In this document: positions 49,915 to 59,200 of the stretch, one piece after another
Position numbering within the stretch: the first letter of the stretch is position 1
Layout of the letters: every line of letters begins with the position of its first letter
Source: Congeria kusceri
Taxonomy: Eukaryota > Mollusca > Bivalvia > Myida > Dreissenidae
Length of the DNA: 64,000 bases
Direction of reading: 5' to 3'
NCBI GenBank assembly: GCA_027627225.1
Contig: CM051029.1
Span: 14,120,159-14,184,158, forward strand
Notes under the pieces: generated by a model
What the model saw: the letters and a program-made list of their open reading frames with translations, nothing else
Databases searched by the model: none
What the model was told of the DNA's origin: nothing
Position numbers and translations under genes: made by a program

Positions 49915-52540
49915 GTTCATCGCCTCGCTCGGGAGTGGTTGGTAACTTAATATGCTAACTAACAACATCTGGGTAACTTAACGCATCAAGAATCTGGGTG
50001 CTATTTTAAGATTCACAAAAAAATCCTAACGCCGACCGTGGGAATGACAAATATAACATGTCATTTAATGGTGATTAAATTCACAACTATCAAATGCATA
50101 TAATAGAAGTAATCCCCATTATTTGTTCACAATATTTCTTTCGTTTGAATTGAATACGTTGTTAAACATAAAGGCAACTCCTAATAACTATTCTTTAGCA
50201 AACATTATCCTCCTTTTTGGTGCGTCTTCAAATATCGCGATAAGTGTTGTGACGTCATCGAGATGCTATTTTTATACACGGGAAACTCCGACCGTGCTTG
50301 ACAACGGACTTAAATATTCCCTTAAGCGATTTATTTGTTACTTAGGAAAAAAAATAAACATAAGAAAAAAACTTTCCCACGATTTTCCCTAAGATGTGGA
50401 TTTTGTGGATACAGATTTAATGAACAATCTTGCCTTATGAATATGTTTTACTTAAGTAAAACACAGGATGTTCGTGGATACGGGCCCTGTTTGAATTGAT
50501 AATGTTAAACTTTCGCACGTATTAAGTGCTCTCTATCAGTGTGTTAACATTATAATTTAAACATGCTCCGTTTAAACCAGCTGTTTTACTAAATATATAT
50601 ATGCATACTTATTGTATCAGTTTTATTTGATTGACATCCGTGATGTATTAGATATTTGCATCATTATGCCATTGTATTTGAAATATTTTAATTCATGCAT
50701 TTGCTAATGTTGTTATCTCAGTATTTATTACCGAAAGATTCTCATTTAGTAAATTGTAATGCTTTTCACAGCAGGTGGTATCTTCTGGCAATGGATGTCC
50801 ATTGTTTTATAATGTCTGTTTTGAAAAAAACATCGACTCGGGAATATGAACAAAACGGTGCACGTTACAGTAAACGTAAGACATTAAACGTCAACAAAAT
50901 ACAGAGATGTGTTTAAATCATATTATATTTATATGTATTATTGCAATGATGTAGTGTTTAACGTGTGTGTACTATTTCTGTCCACATGTGGGCTGTCATA
51001 ATATGTCACCATTTTACGGCTGCAGTCCTAAATGAACTAAAGGTAAAAATGAACTGTTAGATCATGAATATGCTTTGAATCATTTTGTAACTGTTAGGTT
51101 TTATACACGAAATGGAGTAGGGCTTCACGTGTCACAAGTGTCGACACGAACAAATGTAAAAAAGTAAAACATCGAAATGGCTTACTTCCACTTCAGAGGT
51201 TTAAAATACAAAATATAATGGCAATCCTAAATGATTATATTGTTTGGTATTTACATGTAATATCCAGTTAATATTTGAATGTTGTTGTATTTTATTTTTC
51301 TGCCAAACATATGCGCACACTGCGTACTGCGTAATATGAACACAGTGTTATTTAAATTGGCGCTCCAGTGTGTTGTCTTAAAAATAAACGTCCACATTCA
51401 TTTAGTGCACTCATTAAACATAGTCAACATGTTTGCAATGTAGTTTGAACACGTTTACATAAATGGGCTGGCGCACTAAATATGTGCGCTTTTTAAGTAT
51501 CATATTTAAGTCATATCACGTACAAGGTGTATATTGTCGTTGTATGCGGAATGTTTAAATTTCTTGCTCGAAAGTATTTATAGGCTAATCGAATATGCTT
51601 CGGCTCAAACGTTAGACGTGTCTTTGTGACTGGTGCTGGATTCAAAAACAAAAATGCATGTAAGGGAATCTGGAAATCAGACAGATGAAATTTAGCAAAC
51701 AGATTTATCGAAAAAAATGTCCTAACACTGACAAAATTAATCCGCGTTATTTAACGCTTGAATATGGTTGCTTTAATGCGAAGTGCTTATGCGTACACAA
51801 ATTTTGTGTTCCATTAATGTTTTCATAGTGCGTCTTTCTCAACGTAAAGGTGTCATGCGTGTTTTATCTTTACAAAACCTCTTTGCAATTGAAACTAAAC
51901 CTCTATGGAATTGAAACCAGACAGGTTGGAATCCCATAGCATTATAACACATACTATATTAATTGTCGGTTGTCTTTGGAAATATAAATCATTATATGTT
52001 TAAGATTGCTTTATTATTTATTTTCTTTAATTAGACAGATACGCAATGGAAAATAACAGTAACACAAACAAAATATATTTTATTAAATTAGGATCGAACA
52101 CCAATGTTAACAGAAATCAAATGGTACTGTTCCTATACGTCTTACGATATACATACTAACGTATTATTATTTACTTAATTTTAAAAGAACCTAGAGTTTG
52201 TGGGTGTGTTGTCAAACTGTCAGTATAAACGTCATGTTTGCATCTCTGTTCCCTTCATGGAAATCATATTTTGGCAGTTGAAATGAAATTCAATTTAAAT
52301 GCTTGAATTTATTCGGCCCATACTTATTTCTCGAATTTAAACATTTCATATCCGAATTAACAACATACGTCAAACTTAAATACAATCAATACAATTCAAG
52401 GATTTTAACATAATATAATTAAAATAAACAACCTGTTCCGCTGCAAGTATATTATGTATAAAACTTCATTTATTAGCCAAAGATACGTTTATGCTATGCA
52501 TAATGTTTTATTTGTCACAAAAAAATTCAATTTCTTCTTG
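49915..52540. other. No gene recognised (3' side of gene C)
   Basis: AT-rich, no domain-bearing frame. Holds the second copy of a 34-bp block at 50519-50553. Confidence 0.5.
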
Positions 52541-52544
52541 CATG

Positions 52545-52960
52545 GTATTTCATATATCACCCAATAATTAAATTCAGCTATGTATTATATTTAATATTTC
52601 ACCCATAATTTCAATACAGTAATGCATAACAGTTCATATATCACTCAATAATACAATTAACTAATGCATGACATTTCATATACCACGCGGTAATTTAATT
52701 AAATAATGCATAATGTTTCATATATATATAACGACAATTTAGATAGGGTTAGCCTTATACGTGTGTACGTTATATATCACTTTACAATTCAATTAACGTA
52801 CATCGTATGCTATACATAATGCTTTATATATCAGCGAATATTTCAATAAAAGTATGCATTTCATCACACAATACAATAAGGCAATGCGTGTTTTTACATA
52901 TAACATCCAACAATTCAATAATGTTGTATATAATTTTACATAAATCATTGTTTGGTCTTA
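52545..52960. repeat. Degenerate 40-55 bp tandem repeat downstream of gene C
   Basis: TTCATATATCAC(C/T)CAATAAT-CAATTAA-TAATGCATAA recurs near 52549, 52633, 52675, 52717, 52771, 52825, 52860 and 52896 with drift. On the minus strand it falls just after the gene C stop; TTTATT near 52507 (AATAAA on the minus strand) beyond it is a candidate poly(A) signal, so the repeat may be transcribed. Confidence 0.7.
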
Positions 52961-53001
52961 TGACGTAATAATTAATCTTCAGGAAATCACTTGTGCTACG
53001 T

Positions 53002-53204
53002 TTAAAGTGTTGACAAATTCATATTAACGTATTCCCTATCATCAGATGACGACACAGTTTGTCTTAATGCTGGCATCCTAGGCCGATTATCTGTGGAGGA
53101 TGTAATATCTCCTTGAGTTTCATAGCGAGTGATACTCGAATATTCGCGGAATTCAAGTTCTGCAAGTGTCTCGTAGTTATTGCCTTGACGAGAATCTGAA
53201 GAAT
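53002..53204 (-). CDS. Gene C terminal tail exon (YETL, EYS, YETQ, YVNM)
   Basis: Acceptor ctaccag at 53205-53206; 203 nt to the stop. GNNYETLAELEFREYSSI, TRYETQ, and near the end DDREYVNMN. YVNM fits YxxM (p85/PI3K SH2) and YxN (Grb2 SH2), as in CD28 YMNM. A degenerate repeat lies just past the stop, in the presumed 3' UTR. Confidence 0.86.
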
Positions 53205-56200
53205 CTGGTAGAACATAAAACGAAACTATAATTGACAAGAAAGGTGACAAAACAGTAAATAAACATCAAAGCAGAATCATAAGATGTATTATCTTTATTA
53301 TGCATTCCAGGCTTGATGTCTTCGACGTTATTAATTAGCTTATATATTGAAACCTCACCGATTCTACATGTTTCATAACTTCCATCTGTGGTTGCGGCAC
53401 CGTTGTCTCGTCTAAGTACAAACACAAGTTTAATAATCATTATTAGATGTTCTTGCTTGACTAGCAAAATGATGTTATTATTCAACTGTTTTTGTTTGTA
53501 GTTACTTTTCAAGAACGACACAGATTTACTTAAATAAAATAATAAAACACACACTTATAAAGTTATATTTTGTTCAATTGTTCACATATATGTTATATCA
53601 ACATGTATATGTTATATATTCATTTACTTACGGTTCTCTGACGAGATCTTCGTACTGGCCAGTCGGGTGGGTATGCGTTTGGTATTTTTTGGAACCGTTT
53701 TGCCCTGAAATAAATTATGTAACTATGCTGTTTCTGATAGAAACAAGGCTCAGTCTAAGTAATTTTTATAATATGCTATGCATGGTGCAAGAGTGTGTTA
53801 TTGTTATTTTAATTTTATAATTCCTAAGCAGCCAGTTTCATGGTTAAGCCCGAAATACTCAAATACATGTGTTAAAAACACTGTAAATTTATATCTCCTG
53901 GGCTCGTCCTGCTGCCCAACACATAACTATATTTTATATTATTATCATGGAATTATTAGTTGTGAAATAAATTGATAGAAATGTACGTTGTTATGTTTGT
54001 TCACTTAAAATCCCATGTTTTCAATTCTTTCAATAATTAGTAGTAGTAGTGGCCAGTAGTCAAGAGTTTAGAGTAAAGTAGTTCAATCAGCGTAATTCGT
54101 TCTGTTACCACCAAATAATCCATGTTTCACTTCAAATCAGTTCGAGTTTACCATTTTGCAAGATTTCCTTTTTATATGCAAATTTAAATTGACCATTGGC
54201 GATTTTCTGAAGTACAGCGATTCACGTGTTTACGTCATTCGTTGTTCTTCGTTACATCTATACAGATGTTTATTTATAATTTATATTATAAATAATATAA
54301 TTATTTACAGGTAATTATATTTAGCTCATAAATTATATGCCGCGTTTGTAATACTGTATTACGTGTAATATCTTATATTTGTGTGTAAATTTGTATTTTG
54401 ATATTTGTATTTATTGTCTTTGTATTTTATATTGTTACGTAGTCGGTACACACAACCAACATGAATCATATTTAACGTACATTCGTTGTTCTTCTTAACA
54501 TCTATACAGATGTTTATTTATAATTTTATATTATATATAATTATATTATTTACAGCCTTGGTACGAGTTATTGTTTTCCCCACCTTCGTCGCTTGAAAGT
54601 TAACTCAATACCAACCCCGGCAACACTAATGTCATCTATAAAACCACAAACCAATAGATGAAATGAACATGTACATATATATGCACAGGTTATACAACGC
54701 ACAACAATGCAATATAGGTTTACCATGCGACCTGTATTTCCATACAAGGATGGATACAGTAATGATGAAAACAACCCCCAAGAGGCCACCTACTACACCG
54801 CCAACAGACGAGGTTGCAGAACCACTGTCAACTGTAAAAAACGCGTTTCATTACACACATTTTGTGACAATTTAACCATTTAACTTTATTTTCATATCGT
54901 TGTTAAGAATATCTCGTTATTTAGTAATAATATACAAAGCAGCATCCAGACTATGTACCTGTGTCCACTAGGGTTGTTTCCGTTATTTCTTTAGTCCATT
55001 CTGATTTGCCTAATTTGTTTTCTGCCAGCATTTTGATTTGGTAAGTCGTGCCAGGTTTTAAACCCCCAATTGTCCATGTATGGATTACAACAGAACCTGC
55101 TACGTAGATATCTCTCCAGATTTCAATATCGACTTCTTTGTATCGAATAGTGAAGTTCTGATCCTGGCCGCCATTAAAACCAGGAACCCATGTAATAACA
55201 ATGTCCGTTTTTCCTACTCGGTCAATAAGCAAGTCCTTCGGAACATATGGTCTGGCTAAAATATGTATACTCGTTTAATAAGTAAAACATGTGTATATAC
55301 ATACGCGATTATACTTGTGAATCAACTAACTTTATCAATATTTAACTCTAGTAAAGTGTTACTATGTGGTAAGTTACAGCATACTTAAAACAATCAACGT
55401 TGTAATAGCTACATACACTCTGGGTGTAAGGTAAACACTTCCGCTACTGAACCCAATGTGTTGGAAACGTTCGCCATGTATTCTGCATAATCTCCAACCT
55501 GCACACGGAGAATCATCAGTTGTGTCTGCATGTTGTCATCAGAGGTATTTATCAGAAAGTTGTTGGAGTCACTGGACACATCTTTCCATCCATCATCTAC
55601 ACGTTTGTACCAACTGAAGTCTGAAGATTTTGGCTCAGGATAGGCCATGATTGTAAAGGTAAACACAACCGAGTCGTTAGGAGCTCTGTAGTGTTCTGTT
55701 ATAGCCGGTGAAAAGGGCGACGCTCTTGGTGCACCTGTGCAAGAACACAGTTGTATTGTATGCACTTTAAAATATGTTTAGCCAATATATTTACTCGTTA
55801 CTGAGTACGGTATGATATACATGTGGACCTCATTACTTACAGTTAACGAATAGACCCAGTGACTGTTTTTGTTGTCCTTGGTTAAAACGGTTGTTAGCGA
55901 GGCATTTATAGCTTCCAGCATCATATTCACATCTTGCTGGATGTATGTAAGATTTGGCTTTATGTGCTTCAGTCTCAACAAGGATTGTTTCATTTCCACG
56001 AGTTGCATTGACGATACGAACAGTAGGTTGAGGGTCACCATCGGCATCACATACCAGCTCTAATGTTTCGCCTTGGTCAACAGTGATGTTAGTGCTTGAT
56101 TCATTTGCTTTGAATGCCCGTATATATGACCCGTCTGGAAGAAAACTTACTTGTGAACTATACATTTGAACACCAATATAACACTACAAACTTGTTGAAA

Positions 56201-59200
56201 AAGTTGATATTGTATGATACACTACAAGAACTATTTAGGAAAATGTGCTAGAAATAACGGATTATTAATTACAGTTTCTTGTGGTTAATATCGCTTCGGT
56301 CAATTATACATTAATTTTCCACAAGTAAAGAAGGCTGGGACAAAAAGCAAAACACGGAGTGGAGAATAAACATTAAAATAAAAACGTATTGCATCGTGCC
56401 AGTTATTTGCAATAGAAACAGTATACACACATTCTCTCACGTTTTGCTCACCACTTCTACAAACGGCGGAATGGTTTGAACACAGATACGTGTTTGTCTT
56501 GATAATTAAGCAATTTTATCTTTGTGATGCCAACAGAATGAATGTTATTTCCATATAATTTTCAAATGAAAATAACAACATCGGTTAAATAAAAACGTAG
56601 TAATTATTTAACTTACATTCAACATTTATATAGAATGTCGATTGACTAAATCCGTACAGAACTTCATTTCCAATAGGCTGCATTATGTTTGATGCATTAC
56701 ATTGGTATTCGCCTGCATCGGTCAATCCAGTGTTGTTTATTGTTAGTGTTTGTCCTGTACCCACCACTGTACTCGTGTCTTTCCTTATCCATGTAAAGGT
56801 TGAGGCTGGTGGATTACCAACATTTGTTAAGGTGCATGTAACCGTTAGAGACGTGTTGAGTAGAGCGCTTTGGTTCTGCAAACCTTGAACAGCCGGTGGG
56901 TCTGTAGCATCAATTAGTCGTATCAAACATTTTTAAAACTATGCAATTAATATTTAGGTAAACGTGCAGGTATTTATGGAAACCATGATTATGTTACGCA
57001 TTTTCGAATCTAATACAATCGCAAGAAGGAAATCAATAATTGATATTCCAATTCAAAATCGAGAAGAAGTGTGATATTAAAATAAAGCAATCGCTGTACA
57101 AATAAATTCAATATTGGCTAACATTACTTACATAGCAATCCCTGTATATGTACAAATAAAGTCAATTTTGGCTAACATTACTTACATAGCAATCCCTGTA
57201 AATGTACAAATAAGGCCAATTTTGGCTAACATTACTTACATAGCAATCCCTGTAAATGTACAAGTAAGGTCAATTTTGGCTAACATTGCTTACATAGCAA
57301 TCCCAGTAAATATACAAATAAGGTCAATATTGGCAAACATTACTTACATAGCAATCCCTGTAAATGTACAAATAAGGTCAATATTGGCTAACATTACTTA
57401 GATAGCAATCCCTGTAAATGTACAAATAAGGTCAATTTTGGCTAACATTACTTAGATAGCAATCCCTGTAAATGTACAAATAAGGTCAATTTTGGCTAAC
57501 ATTACTTACATAGCAATCCCTGTATATGTACAAATAAGGTCAATTTTGGCAAATATTACTAACATAGCAATTCCTGTAAATGTACAAATAAGGTCAATTT
57601 TGGCTAACATTACTTACATAGCAATCCCTGTAAATGTTTAAATAAGGTCAATTTTGGCTAACAATACTTAATTAGCAATCCCTGTAAATGTACAAATAAG
57701 GTCAATGTTGGCTAACATTACTTACATAGCAATCCCTGTAAATGTACAAATAAGGTCAATTTTGGCTAACATTACTTACATAGTATATCAAGGGTAATTG
57801 TTAGGTGCGCTGTCTCGTTTACGCTATGTCCCACGCTATCTACCATGGTGTTAACTGCGTCGCATGTTAAATTCCTGTCCATGTCAGTGCTCGCATTGGT
57901 AATAGACAGGACATTTCCTTCTGGAGCTCCAGGGCCATGCCAAGAAAAACTCGGAGCTGGATTACTGCTTGCAAAACATGATATCGTGAACGACCAGCCT
58001 TTAATAACTTTAAGTACTTGGTCTATCTGTTTGATGTTGTTGAACTTTGCTTCCATATGCTCAGGACCATCTGAAAAGTAATAACTATTGGCTAATAAAT
58101 TGATTAAAAAAACAACTATATACGTGTATGTAAAGTCTTGATAGTGAATGGTGAACACAATAGTCGACTATAACACTTACATAGTAAGTTCAGGTTTACT
58201 GAAGAAAAGTTGCTTCCATTAACGTTTCCTTTAAATGTGGTGTCCATGATATTCTTTACCGTGCATGTGTAGTTCGTGTCCGTTGTGTGTGTGATATTAT
58301 ATATGTTTCGAATGCTCCCGTCGTGTCCAGAACCCCATGAATATAATGAAGCTGGTACCCTGTCTACTGAACACTTCAACCGAACAGTACTCCCTACTTT
58401 AACTCGTATAGTTTCGTTTGTTGCAATCCAACTTTTATCTGAGTGCGGTAGAATGATGTACGTGATCGTAGGAACGACAGGACCGTCTACGAAAAACAAA
58501 TTTGATTTATATTAAAGTTTTACACATTAGGAAATGTTTTACTATTTACTGAAAAAAACAACAACTAGAAACCTTAACAACAATTTGCAAAATATCCGAA
58601 GATTCGACATGCCCTTCGCGTTGTCGCATCTTCGTGAATTATACATGTCTGCATTATACTGGCGGACTCAGGATTCCGTAAAATGCATTGCTAATATTTA
58701 ACAAAAAAATAAAGGCGAGAACAACATACGCAATTTATATCATTAAGACACATTCTCTGGTGTGAACGGTGCAAGTGTAGCAATTTGCTAGGAATAAAGT
58801 ATGTTATTGATTGAATCCTTATCCAAACCAGTTAAGCAAGATTTATATTTTGCTAATGTAAATGTGCATTGGTGCAGTTGATAAGATTGTGATATTTTCT
58901 TCTGTAACAAACCATATGATAATTTATTAAATGCTAAGTAGTGAAATATAGGAAAGTGTCAGTGAGATATATCTCTATATAACTCAGAGTGAGGGACCAC
59001 TTTTTAAATTTTATTTGATTTGGACAATATTTAATTGTAGGTGTTGTCACCATTTCTCATACAGAATTACCAAAAAGAAAAGTAGTAAAGATTAATAACA
59101 ACAAATATTAAGAATACCTCGCCGATATATTGAACTATATTGAACTGTCTTTCCTCTTTTTTCTCTTGGATTTTACTCAGTCGTATCGAGCCAAGGAGAC

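Noticed and set aside
53002..53704. Classical ITAM or ITIM in the tail
   Set aside because: Tyrosine motifs are too far apart for an ITAM and lack I/V/L/S at -2 for an ITIM; only YxxL-type and YxxM/YxN calls are justified.
54568..54640. Candidate extra gene C tail exon on the minus strand
   Set aside because: It needs a frame that conflicts with the phase-1 join between the TM exon (donor at 54722-54723) and 53704; without it A and C match in structure.
57114..57401. 95-codon plus-strand open frame with an 18-residue repeat
   Set aside because: It arises because the 54-bp minisatellite period is a multiple of three; no start context, no splice or domain evidence, and the array is intronic to gene C.
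57085..57783. Regular spaced repeats as a CRISPR array
   Set aside because: The units are contiguous 54-bp copies with no unique spacers, in an animal intron.
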